DNA of 64,000 nucleotides, from assembly GCF_000383915.1 (NCBI RefSeq), contig NZ_KB912942.1, positions 3,083,195-3,147,194 of the forward strand, in the 5' to 3' direction. Origin of the DNA: Amycolatopsis benzoatilytica AK 16/65. Lineage in GTDB: Bacteria > Actinomycetota > Actinomycetes > Mycobacteriales > Pseudonocardiaceae. Each line of letters opens with the position of its first letter. The stretch's first letter is position 1. Below the pieces are notes generated by a model. The model was not told where the DNA came from and did no database searches. It saw only the letters and a list, made by a program, of their open reading frames with translations. Both the position numbers and the translations under genes were made by a program. Shown here in pieces: positions 17,118 to 26,674 of this stretch.

Positions 17118-18087
17118 TCCGGGTCGCCGGGCCGTGCCGGAGACGGAACCCCAGCGCGCTCGCGACGAGCAGCACGGCACCGGCGATCAGCACGATCACC
17201 GCGGCGCCGGTCGCGCCGCCGGTCAGGTTCCAGACTGCTTCCGGAACCGCGAGCGTGATCCCCAGCACCCCGGCGACCAGCAGGACCCAAGCAGGTTTCC
17301 ATCGGTACAGCGCCAGGAACGCGACCCCCAGCGCGAAGGTGAGGCCATAGGCGACTCCAACCGTGCTGTGTTCGCCCAACGGCTGCTGCGCGCCGACCAG
17401 CGAAAGAAAGGCGCCCAGCGCCGCGCCGGCCAGCCGGTGCCGGAGTGCCTGCCCGACTGAGGCCCCCACGAGCAGGAGTCCGATCACGGTGATCGCGATG
17501 CCGGCGCGCAGCGCCGTCGTGCCCACCGTCGCGTCCATCCCGGCCAGGACCGTCGCGACCAGCAACCCGACCGTCGTCAGCAAGCCTGGCACCGAAGGCA
17601 CCAGGGCATAGGCGATGCCGGACAGCACCGCGCCCGAGCCGCACGCGATCGCGACGCCCGCGCTCCCGGCGTCGTCGGGCAGAGCGATCCCGATCGTGAT
17701 CGCGGTCGCGCCCGCGGCGAGCGCGAACAACGTCGCCGCCACTCGGAGCCGCGCCGAAGACGGCTTCGTCCGAGCCGAGATCAGCCCGGATATTCCCTGC
17801 ACGGCAACGAATCCACCCGCGAACAGGAGCGCCGCCGCACTCGCGCACACCGTCGTGCGGGCGATGCCCGGCCAGCGCGCCCAGGTGGTGGCGACCAGGA
17901 GCACCGCACCGGCCAGGACCAGCGCGCCGCCCAGGTACCCGGCGACCTCCGCCCAGGGAACCCGCAACCGCCGCAGCACCACGGTGTCCCGCAAGGCGCG
18001 TTCGACCTCGGCCGCCTGCTCTTCCGACAGCACTGTCCGCTGAACCAGCCCGCGCAGCGTCTCTCGGACCGGCGACTCGTTCGTCAT
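17104..18087 (-). CDS. DUF2157-like polytopic membrane protein
   Basis: A 327-aa protein with a short soluble N-terminus (about 45 residues, predicted helical, LSEEQAAEVERALRDTV) followed by about ten alternating hydrophobic segments. Short N-terminal helices before a run of membrane segments is the layout of DUF2157 proteins. The ATG at 18087 starts MTNESPVRE. GAGG abuts it and GGAG lies farther off, so the ribosome site is poor. It converges with the CPBP gene. No function is assigned. Confidence 0.7.
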   Translation of the reverse strand: MTNESPVRETLRGLVQRTVLSEEQAAEVERALRDTVVLRRLRVPWAEVAGYLGGALVLAGAVLLVATTWARWPGIARTTVCASAAALLFAGGFVAVQGISGLISARTKPSSARLRVAATLFALAAGATAITIGIALPDDAGSAGVAIACGSGAVLSGIAYALVPSVPGLLTTVGLLVATVLAGMDATVGTTALRAGIAITVIGLLLVGASVGQALRHRLAGAALGAFLSLVGAQQPLGEHSTVGVAYGLTFALGVAFLALYRWKPAWVLLVAGVLGITLAVPEAVWNLTGGATGAAVIVLIAGAVLLVASALGFRLRHGPATRISGR

Positions 18088-18163
18088 CCTCGCAGGATCG
18101 GCTCCGCGGCCGGTCTGCCGCCAGGGACCGACGGAACCGGGCCGCGGGACTTTCGGCGGAACC

Positions 18164-18500
18164 TCACGCGCCTTCGACCGGCTGCCGCAGGATCGTGCGC
18201 AACCGCTCCGGCGCGCTCCGCGCCGGGTAGCTCGCGTGATGGTGCCGACCGGCCGGCAGCCGCGATGTTCTTGTGCAGACCCTCGATCGACGGCGCTTCG
18301 TTCGCGTACGGCCCGACGCGCAGCAGCTGGGCGTACTCGCCTTCCGCCCACCGCTGGTACCGGAGGCCGTCGAGCTGCGCGCCTGCCACTGCCAGCGGTC
18401 CGGATCGGCAGCGTCGAACCGGGCGGGACCGAATCGACCGTGCCCTTGCACACCGGGTAGAGACTCTCGAAACCCGACCGCACCATCTCGTGAGCATCGC
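18164..18500 (-). pseudogene. frameshifted GyrI-like small-molecule-binding protein remnant
   Basis: Three pieces of one GyrI-like domain appear in order on the minus strand but in two frames. FDAADPDRWQWQA lies at about 18418-18380. LRYQRWAEGEYAQLL and VGPYANEAPSIEGLH lie in another frame within 18377-18252. APERLRTILRQPVEGA is back in the first frame up to a stop at 18164. AEG.YAQLL.VGPYA.EAP.I..LH and the APERLRTILRQPV tail are characteristic of the family. About 25 residues between pieces 1 and 2 seem deleted, and the N-terminus is poor, so this is a decayed gene. Sequencing error could explain one shift but not the missing segment. Confidence 0.7.
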
Positions 18501-18627
18501 CAGCGGCAGGGCGGCGAGGGAAGGGCCCGGAACCGGCTGAGGGCGGAATGCCCTCCGGATGAGGACCTTCGGCAGCGCACATTTTCTTTGCGCGCAACGA
18601 TGTTCAGGAGAGACGAAGGAGTCGGCG

Positions 18628-19632
18628 ATGACGATCCGGTTGGCGCTGGAACCGGCCCGGCTGCCGCATGACGGCAGCTTCCCGAAACTGTCGTGGAAGG
18701 CACCCGGACGTTGGCTGGACGTCTACGTGCGCGCGCAGTCGCTGTGGTGGTCCGCTGACCGGATGGCCACGACGGCGGACGCGACCCGGCTCGCCGGCCT
18801 CGAAGAAGTGAAGAACGTCCTGGCGGCCGTTGCAGAGCAGATCCTGCCCACCCGGCTGCTGCCGCGGATCCGGCTGTGGTGGAGCGCGACGCCGATCGAA
18901 GCAGCCTGGGGCTTGCTGCACGACATCGAGGAACGACTGGTCAGCCTCGCCAGTGACGAGGACGTGGTCAGCGAAGCCGCTAAGGCGCTCGAACACGCAC
19001 CCCCGTTTCTGAAGCCGGACGACGAACGCGTGCGCTATCTGCGCGAGACACTCGAGAACGCCCGCGCCGCCGCCGATCCGGCCGCGCACGCGGCAACCGT
19101 GCGTACGGCCGCCATCGCGGTGCTCGCCGTCACCCACGAAGCCTCCGACATGCTCCATCGGCAAGCCCGCACGCTGCGCAACCGGATGCTGGGAGCGAGC
19201 GTGGTGAGCCTGCTCGCGGTGGGGATCGCGTTCGCGGCGCAGGCCGTGCTGCCGGACGGGCAGCTGCTGCTGGACGTCGGAACCCCTGACCCACCCCATC
19301 GCATGGCGGTGCTGGGACTCGTCGCGCTGAGCGGTCTGATCGGCGCGGTCATCAGCGCACTGCCGGTGATGGCCGCAATGCCCGCCGGCTACCGGCGCAA
19401 TCCCTATGCGCTCCCGGTCCAGCAGGCGTTGCTCAAGCTCTGCACGGGACCGCTCACCGCGATCGTGGGGATCGCGCTCGTCTCCAGCGATCTCGGGCTC
19501 CACAACACCGGGCAGCTAGTGTCCCTGTCCGTCGTTTTCGGAACAGCGCAGCACGTCCTGACCCGGATCGCCGACCAGAAGGCCGCCCAGCTGACGAACG
19601 CCGCCGCACCGGCCTCGACCCCGCCGTCCTGA
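18628..19632 (+). CDS. membrane protein of unknown function
   Basis: A 334-aa protein. Residues 1-190 are soluble and largely helical, containing SLWWSADRMATTADATRL and IRLWWSATPIEAAWGLLHDI. The C-terminal third has four hydrophobic segments (VVSLLAVGIAFAAQAVL, MAVLGLVALSGLIGAVIS, a segment around PLTAIVGIALV and one around LVSLSVVFGTAQ). The ATG at 18628 has GAAGGAG seven bases upstream. I do not recognise the family. It is flanked by a pseudogene and a convergent DinB-like gene, so it appears to stand alone. Confidence 0.8.
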   Translation: MTIRLALEPARLPHDGSFPKLSWKAPGRWLDVYVRAQSLWWSADRMATTADATRLAGLEEVKNVLAAVAEQILPTRLLPRIRLWWSATPIEAAWGLLHDIEERLVSLASDEDVVSEAAKALEHAPPFLKPDDERVRYLRETLENARAAADPAAHAATVRTAAIAVLAVTHEASDMLHRQARTLRNRMLGASVVSLLAVGIAFAAQAVLPDGQLLLDVGTPDPPHRMAVLGLVALSGLIGAVISALPVMAAMPAGYRRNPYALPVQQALLKLCTGPLTAIVGIALVSSDLGLHNTGQLVSLSVVFGTAQHVLTRIADQKAAQLTNAAAPASTPPS

Positions 19633-19645
19633 CCGGGCCGACCGC

Positions 19646-20170
19646 TCAGCCGCCGAGGCCCGGCAGAGTCAACTGGCGCCGGTGGACGTCGTAGTGCTGC
19701 ACCGGGAACCGGTAGATGTCCGCCAACGTCATGTATTCCCGGAAGCACGGGTCCCACCGCGTCGGGTAGGCCATGCCGCGCGCCAGGTCGGCGTCGGACT
19801 CCGCGTCGATGCGCCGGTGCAGAGCCGCGATGGTGCGGTCGAAGAGCGCCAGCATCCACCGTCTCGGCAAGATCGTGCCGGCGAGCCATGAACCGGCGAA
19901 GTTGACCACGTCGAACGGCGCCGACGCGACGTCGAGCAGCCAGGCGAACCGGCGGCTCGCGGAGTCCGGAAGACGGCCGAAGAACCGGACCAGGTTCCGC
20001 AAGGCCCGCACGATCAAGAAGCCGAGCAGCAGGTGGAACAGCAGCTGCCGGTTGGTCCAGCGGGTTCCGGCGGTGGACCGGCGCAGCGCGGCGCGGTCCG
20101 CGCCCGCGAGCAGGGCGTGGAAGTCCCGGCGGGTGCGATCCAGCTCGTCGTGCAGCTCCTGCCTGTCCAC
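19646..20170 (-). CDS. DinB-superfamily-like protein
   Basis: A 174-aa helical protein. It starts with a HxxLxxxRxxFHALL-type helix, and GTRWTNRQLLFHLLLGFLIVRAL matches the second helix of DinB/DUF664 proteins, where the LLFHL histidine is a metal ligand. TLADIYRFPVQHYDVHRRQL forms the last helix with further histidines. The family covers thiol-dependent S-transferases and isomerases as well as proteins of unknown role. The GTG at 20170 is chosen from the domain boundary; the ribosome site is weak. Its stop converges 13 bases from the preceding gene. Confidence 0.6.
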   Translation of the reverse strand: MDRQELHDELDRTRRDFHALLAGADRAALRRSTAGTRWTNRQLLFHLLLGFLIVRALRNLVRFFGRLPDSASRRFAWLLDVASAPFDVVNFAGSWLAGTILPRRWMLALFDRTIAALHRRIDAESDADLARGMAYPTRWDPCFREYMTLADIYRFPVQHYDVHRRQLTLPGLGG

Positions 20171-20202
20171 CCTGGACAGTGTGCGCCGTCGCCGCGCCGG
20201 GG

Positions 20203-20370
20203 TCACGTGTCGCGCAGAAACCTCGCGTAGAACGCTCCGAAGACCAGGACGATTCCGACATTCACCGCCAACCGCTCCCAGAACTGGTCGCGGAAGAACA
20301 GGATGTCCACGCCGACTACCACCGCGATCATGAGCAGCAGGTAGAGCGCGAGAACCGCTGATTTCGCCAT
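20203..20370 (-). CDS. small two-segment membrane protein
   Basis: 55 aa: a first hydrophobic helix ([20 protein letters not shown]), a short polar loop (RDQFWERLA) and a second helix ([16 protein letters not shown]). GGAGG directly abuts the ATG at 20370, which is too close. A GTG nine codons upstream (20397) is an alternative start. It lies 32 bases upstream of the DinB-like gene on the same strand. The function is unknown. Confidence 0.6.
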   Translation of the reverse strand: MAKSAVLALYLLLMIAVVVGVDILFFRDQFWERLAVNVGIVLVFGAFYARFLRDT

Positions 20371-20522
20371 CCTCCGGTGATACCCGCCGGAGCGCACCCG
20401 GAACAGAGTCCGCGGACCTTCGCCTGGTGGCGTCCGAAAGTCCCCCGGACGGGGACCTACGCCCCTCGCCGTACTCCGGCGGGCTGGGCGAGCCTGGATC
20501 CTCCGGACGCGAGGGAGAAGCC

Positions 20523-22352
20523 ATGCGACGCGGTGGACCTGCCGACCACGCGGCGGAGCCAGCGCCCCGTCCGCCCGAGCGGGCCGCGACCTGGCCGCCG
20601 ATCAGCAAGCCCGACCGCGTCCGCGCGGCCGCGAATCTCCTCGATTACGCACGGACGTGCCGCGGGTTCCGCTGGGACGAAGCACGACACAACCTTTCCG
20701 GGCTGCCCGGCGGTGCCGGGCTGAACATCGCCTGGGAGGCGGTCGACCGGCACGCCGCCGGTCCCCGGCGCGACCGGACGGCACTGCGCTGGGTGGACCG
20801 CTTCGACCGCGCCCACGACCTCTCCTACGCCGAACTGGCCGAACGGACGAGCAGATTCGCGAACCTGCTGGGGGAACTCGGAATCCGCCGCGGCGAACGC
20901 GTTTACACCCTGCTCGGCAGGCAGCCGGAGCTCTACCTCGCCGCTCTCGGCGCGCTCAAAGCCGGCTGCGTGCTGTCCCCGTTGTTCTCCGCGTTCGGAC
21001 CGGAACCGGTCCGGCAGCGGCTGCGTCTCGGCGAAGCCGCCGTGCTGGTCACCACACCGGCGCTGTACCGCAGGAAAGTCCGCGGCATCCGCGATTCGGT
21101 GCCCTCGCTGCGCCAGGTGCTCGTGACCGGCGACGAGGCCGAGCCGGGGACGATCGCCCTCGGCCCCGCCACGGCCGCCGCCAGCCCCGAGTACGAAATC
21201 GCGCCCACCGCTCCCGAGGACCCCGCTCTGCTCCATTTCACCAGCGGCACGACCGGCACGCCGAAAGGCGCCCTGCATGTCCACGAAGCCGTGCTCGCGC
21301 ACCACGTCACCGCGCGGTACGCGCTCGATCTCAAACCGGACGACGTGTTCTGGTGCACCGCCGATCCCGGCTGGGTCACCGGCATGTCCTACGGCGTCAT
21401 CGCGCCGCTGACCCACGGGGCCACGCTGATCAGCGACGAAGGGGATTTCGACGCGCAGCGCTGGTACCGCGTCCTCGCCGAGCAGCGAGTGAATGTCTGG
21501 TACACCGCTCCGACCGCGCTGCGGATGCTGATGCGGGGCGCGCGCACCGCCGCCGATTTCGACCTGTCGGCCCTGCGGTTCGTCGCGAGCGTCGGCGAAC
21601 CGCTGAACCCGGAGGTCGTCGTGTGGGGCCAGGAGGCGCTCGGGCTTCCGGTGCACGACAACTGGTGGCAGACCGAAACCGGCGCGATCATGATCGCCAA
21701 CTTCGCCGCGGAGGAGATCCGGCCCGGTTCGATGGGGCGGCCGCTGCCCGGCGTGGCCGCGGGCCTGCTCGAGCGCGGCCCGGACGGACGCGCCCTGGTC
21801 GACGGCGGCCGGGTGCGCGAAATCACCGAGCCGGGCGCTGAGGGCGAACTCGCGTTGCGCCCTGGATGGCCGTCTATGTTCCGGGGCTATTGGGGCGACC
21901 CGGCCCGGTACGCGCGGTCCTTCGCCGACGGCTGGTACCTCACCGGGGACGTGGCGCGCCGGGACCGGGACGGCTACTACTGGTTCGTCGGGCGAGCGGA
22001 CGACGTCATCAAATCCGCCGGGCACCTGGTCGGTCCGTTCGAGGTGGAGAACGCGCTGCTCGCGCACCCGGCGGTCGCGGAGGCCGGGGTCATCGGCACG
22101 CCCGATCCGGTGGCGGGCGAACTCGTGAAGGCGTTCGTTTCGCTGCGGCCCGGCAACGAGCCCACCGAAGCGCTGCGGCTGGAGCTGCTGGCGTTCGGCC
22201 GGCACGCGCTCGGCGCGGTGGCGCCCAAGGAGATCGTGTTCGACCAGCGCCTTCCGCATACGCGCAGCGGAAAGGTGATGCGCCGGCTGCTCAAGGCGAG
22301 GGAACTGGGATTGCCCGAGGGCGACGTGTCCACATTGGAGGTTTCGGGATGA
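20523..22352 (+). CDS. acetyl/acyl-CoA synthetase (AMP-forming), AcsA-like
   Basis: A 609-aa ANL-superfamily ligase. The phosphate-binding loop is [10 protein letters not shown] from about residue 240, the aromatic/ADP motif is NWWQTETG, and the hinge region is [23 protein letters not shown]. The catalytic lysine is K584 in RSGKVMRR. AcsA features ([25 protein letters not shown]) favour acetate or a short acyl acid. The ATG at 20523 has GAGGGAGAAG upstream. It is the first gene of a five-gene operon coupled through ATGA to E1 alpha. The product may be a thioester on CoA or, given the ACP at the operon end, on a carrier protein. Confidence 0.88.
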   Translation: MRRGGPADHAAEPAPRPPERAATWPPISKPDRVRAAANLLDYARTCRGFRWDEARHNLSGLPGGAGLNIAWEAVDRHAAGPRRDRTALRWVDRFDRAHDLSYAELAERTSRFANLLGELGIRRGERVYTLLGRQPELYLAALGALKAGCVLSPLFSAFGPEPVRQRLRLGEAAVLVTTPALYRRKVRGIRDSVPSLRQVLVTGDEAEPGTIALGPATAAASPEYEIAPTAPEDPALLHFTSGTTGTPKGALHVHEAVLAHHVTARYALDLKPDDVFWCTADPGWVTGMSYGVIAPLTHGATLISDEGDFDAQRWYRVLAEQRVNVWYTAPTALRMLMRGARTAADFDLSALRFVASVGEPLNPEVVVWGQEALGLPVHDNWWQTETGAIMIANFAAEEIRPGSMGRPLPGVAAGLLERGPDGRALVDGGRVREITEPGAEGELALRPGWPSMFRGYWGDPARYARSFADGWYLTGDVARRDRDGYYWFVGRADDVIKSAGHLVGPFEVENALLAHPAVAEAGVIGTPDPVAGELVKAFVSLRPGNEPTEALRLELLAFGRHALGAVAPKEIVFDQRLPHTRSGKVMRRLLKARELGLPEGDVSTLEVSG

Positions 22353-23338
22353 CCAGGCGCCAGGCCGCGCACACCGCGCGCGCGAAGCACCGCACCGAGC
22401 TGCTGCGCCAGATGATCCGGATCCGGCGGTTCGAAGAGCGATGCGTCGAGCTCTACAGCGCCGCCCAGATCCACGGTTTCATGCACCTCTGCATCGGCGA
22501 GGAGGCCGTGGCGGCCGGTGTGCTGCAGGCGATCGGGCCGGACGACGCGGTGGTCTCCACCTACCGGGAACACGGGCACGCGCTCGCCCGCGGCATTCCG
22601 ATGGATGCCGTGCTCGCCGAAATGTACGGCCGCGCCAACGGCTGCAGCCACGGCCGCGGCGGCTCGATGCACCTGTTCGACGCGTCCAGGCGGTTCTACG
22701 GCGGCAACGCGATCGTGGGCGGCGGCCTGCCGCTGGCGGTCGGGCTGGCGCTGGCCGACGCTATGCGGCACCGGCCGCAGGTCACGGTCTGCCTGTTCGG
22801 CGACGGCGCGGTGGCCGAGGGCGAGTTCCACGAATGTCTCAACCTGGCCGCGCTGTGGCGGCTGCCGGTGCTGTTCTGCTGCGAGAACAACCAGTACGCG
22901 ATGGGCACCCGGATCGACCGCTCGCACGCGCGCACCGACCTGGCCGCCCGCGCGGCGTCCTACGGCGTCCCCGCCGTGCCGGTCGACGGCATGGACGCGC
23001 CCGCCGTCGCCGCGGCCGCCGACGAGGCGGTCGAAGCGATCCGCACCGAGGGCGGCCCCCGGTTCCTCGAGCTGCGCACCTACCGGTTCCGGGCGCATTC
23101 GATGTACGACCCGGACCGCTACCGGGACAAAGCCGAAGTGGCGCAGTGGAAAGAGCGCGATCCGATCCCGGCGCTGGCCCAGCTGATGACCGCGGACGGC
23201 GAACTGGACGACCGCCGCCTCGCCGCTCTCGAATCCGAAGCGGACGCCGAGATCGAAGCCGCGGTCGCGGCGGCCGCCGCCGGGCCGTTGGAGCCGGTCG
23301 CCGACCTCACCCGCTTCGTCTACGCGGAGCAGTCGTGA
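22349..23338 (+). CDS. 2-oxoacid/acetoin dehydrogenase E1 component, alpha subunit
   Basis: A 329-aa ThDP-dependent E1 alpha. [12 protein letters not shown] and MHLFD around residue 100 form the active-site region. [19 protein letters not shown] ending at ENNQYAMGT is the ThDP/Mg motif. Its small size and [11 protein letters not shown] resemble acetoin dehydrogenase AcoA and PDH E1 alpha. The ATG at 22349 overlaps the synthetase stop. It pairs with the following beta subunit. The oxo acid is not fixed by sequence; pyruvate or acetoin are the best guesses. Confidence 0.9.
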   Translation: MTRRQAAHTARAKHRTELLRQMIRIRRFEERCVELYSAAQIHGFMHLCIGEEAVAAGVLQAIGPDDAVVSTYREHGHALARGIPMDAVLAEMYGRANGCSHGRGGSMHLFDASRRFYGGNAIVGGGLPLAVGLALADAMRHRPQVTVCLFGDGAVAEGEFHECLNLAALWRLPVLFCCENNQYAMGTRIDRSHARTDLAARAASYGVPAVPVDGMDAPAVAAAADEAVEAIRTEGGPRFLELRTYRFRAHSMYDPDRYRDKAEVAQWKERDPIPALAQLMTADGELDDRRLAALESEADAEIEAAVAAAAAGPLEPVADLTRFVYAEQS

Positions 23339-24303
23339 CCACCTACCGAGAGGCGCTGCGCGAAGGTTTGCGCGACGCGCTGGCCCGGGACGAACGCACC
23401 TTTCTGATGGGCGAAGACGTCGGCGAGTACGGCGGGTGTTTCGCGGTCAGTCTCGGCCTGCTCGAGGAGTTCGGGCCGGAGCGGGTGCGCGACACCCCGC
23501 TCTCGGAGTCCGCGTTCGTCGGCGCGGGCATCGGCGCCGCGCTGGGCGGGATGCGGCCGATCGTGGAGATCATGACCGTCAACTTCAGCCTGCTCGCCCT
23601 GGACCAGATCCTCGACAACGCGGCGACGCTGCGGCACATGTCCGGCGGCCAGCTCGGCGTCCCGCTGGTGATCCGGATGACGACCGGCGCCGGGCGGCAG
23701 CTCGCCGCGCAGCACTCGCACAGCCTGGAAGGCTGGTACGCGCACATCCCCGGCCTGCGGATCGTCGCGCCGGCGACGCTCGAGGACGCGCGCGGGATGC
23801 TCTGGACCGCGGTGCAGGACCCGGATCCGGTCCTGCTGTTCGAACACGGCTCGCTCTACAACGTCGACGGCGAGCTCGCCCCTGGCGCCGGTGCGGTGGA
23901 CATCGACCGCGCGGCGATCCGGCGTCCCGGCTCCGACGTGACGCTGATCGCTTACGGCGGCACTCTGCGCACCGCGCTGGCCGCCGCGGACGAACTCGCT
24001 GCCTCCGGAATCGACGCGGAAGTCCTCGACCTGCGCACGCTCCGGCCATTGGACGACGCCGCGATCCTCGGCTCGGTGGCGCGCACCCACCGGCTCGTCG
24101 TGGTCGACGAAGGATGGCGCAGCGGCAGCCTGTCGGCGGAGATTTCCGCGCGGGTCGCGGAAAAGGCGCTGTACGAACTCGACGCTCCGATCGAGCGGGT
24201 CTGCACGGCCGAGGTCCCCATCCCCTATGCCGCGCATCTCGAACAGGCCGCGCTGCCGCAGCCGGAGGACGTCGTCGCCGCGGCGAAGCGGACGGTGAGC
24301 TGA
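23335..24303 (+). CDS. 2-oxoacid/acetoin dehydrogenase E1 component, beta subunit
   Basis: A 322-aa transketolase-like beta subunit: [14 protein letters not shown], then [20 protein letters not shown] and a C-terminal transketolase domain ([39 protein letters not shown]). The active-site histidine region is [17 protein letters not shown]. The GTG at 23335 overlaps the E1 alpha stop as GTGA. Together the alpha and beta subunits decarboxylate a 2-oxo compound and pass the acyl group to the E2 lipoyl domain. Confidence 0.9.
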   Translation: MTTYREALREGLRDALARDERTFLMGEDVGEYGGCFAVSLGLLEEFGPERVRDTPLSESAFVGAGIGAALGGMRPIVEIMTVNFSLLALDQILDNAATLRHMSGGQLGVPLVIRMTTGAGRQLAAQHSHSLEGWYAHIPGLRIVAPATLEDARGMLWTAVQDPDPVLLFEHGSLYNVDGELAPGAGAVDIDRAAIRRPGSDVTLIAYGGTLRTALAAADELAASGIDAEVLDLRTLRPLDDAAILGSVARTHRLVVVDEGWRSGSLSAEISARVAEKALYELDAPIERVCTAEVPIPYAAHLEQAALPQPEDVVAAAKRTVS

Positions 24304-24304
24304 G

Positions 24305-25558
24305 GTGGCGGATTTCCTGATGCCCGCGCTCGGCGCGGACATGACCGAGGGCACCGTGCTGGAGTGGCTGGTGAAACCGGGCGATGCGGTCCGCAAGGGC
24401 GACATCGTCGCGGTGGTGGACACCGCCAAGGCGGCGATCGAGGTCGAGTGCTTCGCCGGCGGCACGGTCCGGGAGCTCGTCGTCCCGGTCGGCGCCCGCG
24501 TCCCGGTCGGCACGCGGCTGGCCGTCATCGACACCGGCGACGAGCCGACCGCTCCGGCCGCGCCCCCTCACCCGGCCGCCCCGCACCTGGCCACGACACC
24601 GCCTGAGGTCGCGCTCGCGACGCCGCCGACTCGTGCGTTCGCCGCGCGCGCCGGGGTGGACGTGAAATCCCTGCGGGGCACCGGAAGCGGCGGCCGGGTC
24701 ACGCATGCGGACATCACGCGAGCGCTCGCCGAACGAACGCATCCGCCGACGACGCGCGTACCGATCTCGCCGTACGCACGCAAGCTGGCCGCCGAGCTCG
24801 GCGTGGATCTTCATGCGCTCGGCCCGCGTGATGGCGTGCTGCACGCGCGCGACATCCGCGCCGTAGCCGAGGCGGCCCGGGGGCACAGCCGGGACACCGA
24901 AGCCATGCGTCAGGCGATCGGTGCGCTGATGGCCCGCTCCAAACGCGAGATTCCGCATTACTACTTGACCGCGACCATCGATCTGCACGCCTGCCTGGAT
25001 TGGCTGCACGAGCACAATCTGCGCGTCGCGGTGCCGGAGCGGATCCTGCCCGCGGCGGCGCTGCTGAAAGCGACCGCACTCGCCGCCCGCAAGGTCTCTC
25101 AGCTCAACGGCCACTGGACGGACGGAAGCTTCCGGCCCGCCGCCGAGGTGCAGCTAGGGGTCGCCGTTTCGCTTCGGGGCGGAGGGCTGGTCACGCCGGT
25201 CATCACCGACGCGGCGAACCGTCCGCTCCCCGAACTCATGGACGAGCTGCGCGCGGCTGTCGCCCGGGCACGCTCCGGCACGCTGCGCTCAGCGGACCTG
25301 ACCGCGGGCACGCTCACCGTGACGAACCTGGGCGACAACGGCGTCGAATCGGTGCACGGCGTCATTTATCCGCCGCAGGTCGCCCTCGTCGGCTTCGGCG
25401 CGATAGCGGAACGGCCGTGGGCGGTCAACGGCCTGCTGGGCGTCCGTCCGCTCGTGACCGCAACGCTTTCCGCCGACCACCGCGCGAGCGACGGCGCGAC
25501 CGGCGCCCGTTTCCTGTCCGCGATCGCGGACCTGCTGCAGCATCCGGAGGAACTATGA
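24305..25558 (+). CDS. dihydrolipoamide acyltransferase (E2)
   Basis: A 417-aa E2. The single lipoyl domain (1-76) has the lipoyl lysine K42 in DTAKAAIEVE. A proline-rich linker follows, then a peripheral-subunit-binding domain (about 112-142, RAGVDVKSLRGTGSGGRVTH). A second copy-like segment (about 155-190, SPYARKLAAELGVDL..GVLHARDI) comes next. The catalytic core ends with the HxxxDG site H392-D396 (DHRASDG). The GTG at 24305 lies one base past the E1 beta stop. No E3 gene is linked, so E3 must come from the main PDH complex. The tandem E1/E3-binding modules are unusual for a single-lipoyl E2. Confidence 0.88.
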   Translation: MADFLMPALGADMTEGTVLEWLVKPGDAVRKGDIVAVVDTAKAAIEVECFAGGTVRELVVPVGARVPVGTRLAVIDTGDEPTAPAAPPHPAAPHLATTPPEVALATPPTRAFAARAGVDVKSLRGTGSGGRVTHADITRALAERTHPPTTRVPISPYARKLAAELGVDLHALGPRDGVLHARDIRAVAEAARGHSRDTEAMRQAIGALMARSKREIPHYYLTATIDLHACLDWLHEHNLRVAVPERILPAAALLKATALAARKVSQLNGHWTDGSFRPAAEVQLGVAVSLRGGGLVTPVITDAANRPLPELMDELRAAVARARSGTLRSADLTAGTLTVTNLGDNGVESVHGVIYPPQVALVGFGAIAERPWAVNGLLGVRPLVTATLSADHRASDGATGARFLSAIADLLQHPEEL

Positions 25559-25809
25559 CTCAGGCACTCACCCGCGACCAGGCCACCGCCGCGGTCCGCA
25601 CCGCGCTCGCCGGCTTCGCCACCGAAGCGGAACTCGCCGAACTGCCTCCCGGAGAGTCTCTCCGGGAGGCGCTCGAACTCGATTCGATGGACTTCCTCAC
25701 CTTCGTCGAACGGCTGTCGCAGCGGCTCGGCCGGCGCATCGAAGAGGCCGACTATCCCCGGCTCGCCACGGTGGACTCGGCCGCCGACTTCCTCACCGCG
25801 GACCGCTGA
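25555..25809 (+). CDS. acyl carrier protein-like protein
   Basis: An 84-aa protein with the four-helix carrier pattern and the phosphopantetheine serine S44 in LELDSMDFL. Acidic residues dominate. Its ATG overlaps the E2 stop (ATGA), so it is the last gene of the operon. A dedicated ACP behind an acyl-CoA synthetase and a 2-oxoacid dehydrogenase suggests that the acyl group is channelled to or from a carrier rather than only to CoA. The sequence does not show the direction. Confidence 0.85.
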   Translation: MTQALTRDQATAAVRTALAGFATEAELAELPPGESLREALELDSMDFLTFVERLSQRLGRRIEEADYPRLATVDSAADFLTADR

Positions 25810-25822
25810 CCCGCGCCGGCCC

Positions 25823-26674
25823 TCACACCGCCCGCTGAAACCTGGCCACCGCGCCGGCCGCGGCCACCGCGGAGACCACCGCGACCAGCGCGAGTTCGCT
25901 GCCGGTGCCGAGAGTCCACGACCCCCAGGTCACCCCCGGCGCGAGCTGAGCCAGAACCTGGTGCGGCAACGCGAGCCGGCTCAGGACGGCGCGGCGCATC
26001 GGGTCGACCGCGTAGGTCAGCGGGTCGATCCGGGTCAGCACGGAAAGCCAGGCGGGCAGCCCCGCGGTCGGGAACATCGCGCCGGACAGGAAGAACATCG
26101 GCATCGCCACGAACTGCAGCACCGCCTGGAACGCCTCGATCTGGGTGATGGCGCTGGCCAGCAGCACGCCGATCGCGGTGACCATCACCGCTGCCAGCGC
26201 CATCTCCCCGGTCAGCTCGAGCAGCAGCGCCGGACGGTAGGGAACCCGGACCGCGCCCGCCAGCGAAAGCATCAGCATGCCCTGCAGGGTCGCGACGGTG
26301 GCGCCGCCGAGGATCTTGCCGAGCACCAGCGCCGGGCGGCTGACCGGGGCGACCAGCATCTCGCGGAGGAAGCCGAATTCGCGGTCCCACACGATCGACA
26401 CCGCGGAGAAGATCGCGGTGAACATCACCGTCATCGCCACGATCCCGGGGAACAGGAAGGTCCGGATGTCGAATCCGGCTCCGGCCGCGGCCAGCCGGGT
26501 CAGGCCGGTGCCGAGGACGAACAGGAACAGCACCGGCTGGGCCAGCGAGGCCACCATCCGCAGCCGGTTTCGGCCGAACCGGATCAGCTCGCGCTGCCAC
26601 ACCACCCGCAGCCCGCGAACCTCGCCGCGCAGCCCGGTGCGGACCGCCGGCGGGCTGAGCGCCTGCTGGATCAC
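25823..26674 (-). CDS. ABC-2-type transporter permease
   Basis: A 283-aa permease with six membrane segments in the ABC-2 layout: QPVLFLFVLGTGL, the FLFPGIVAMTVMFTAIFSAVSIVWDREFGFLREMLVAPVS core (read in two segments), and a C-terminal IDPLTYAVDPMRR element. This matches the DrrB/NodJ type of exporter. The GTG at 26674 overlaps the ATPase stop as GTGA and has AGGAGG seven bases upstream, so it is preferred over the GTG at 26683. It converges on the ACP gene with a 13-bp gap. Confidence 0.88.
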   Translation of the reverse strand: MIQQALSPPAVRTGLRGEVRGLRVVWQRELIRFGRNRLRMVASLAQPVLFLFVLGTGLTRLAAAGAGFDIRTFLFPGIVAMTVMFTAIFSAVSIVWDREFGFLREMLVAPVSRPALVLGKILGGATVATLQGMLMLSLAGAVRVPYRPALLLELTGEMALAAVMVTAIGVLLASAITQIEAFQAVLQFVAMPMFFLSGAMFPTAGLPAWLSVLTRIDPLTYAVDPMRRAVLSRLALPHQVLAQLAPGVTWGSWTLGTGSELALVAVVSAVAAAGAVARFQRAV

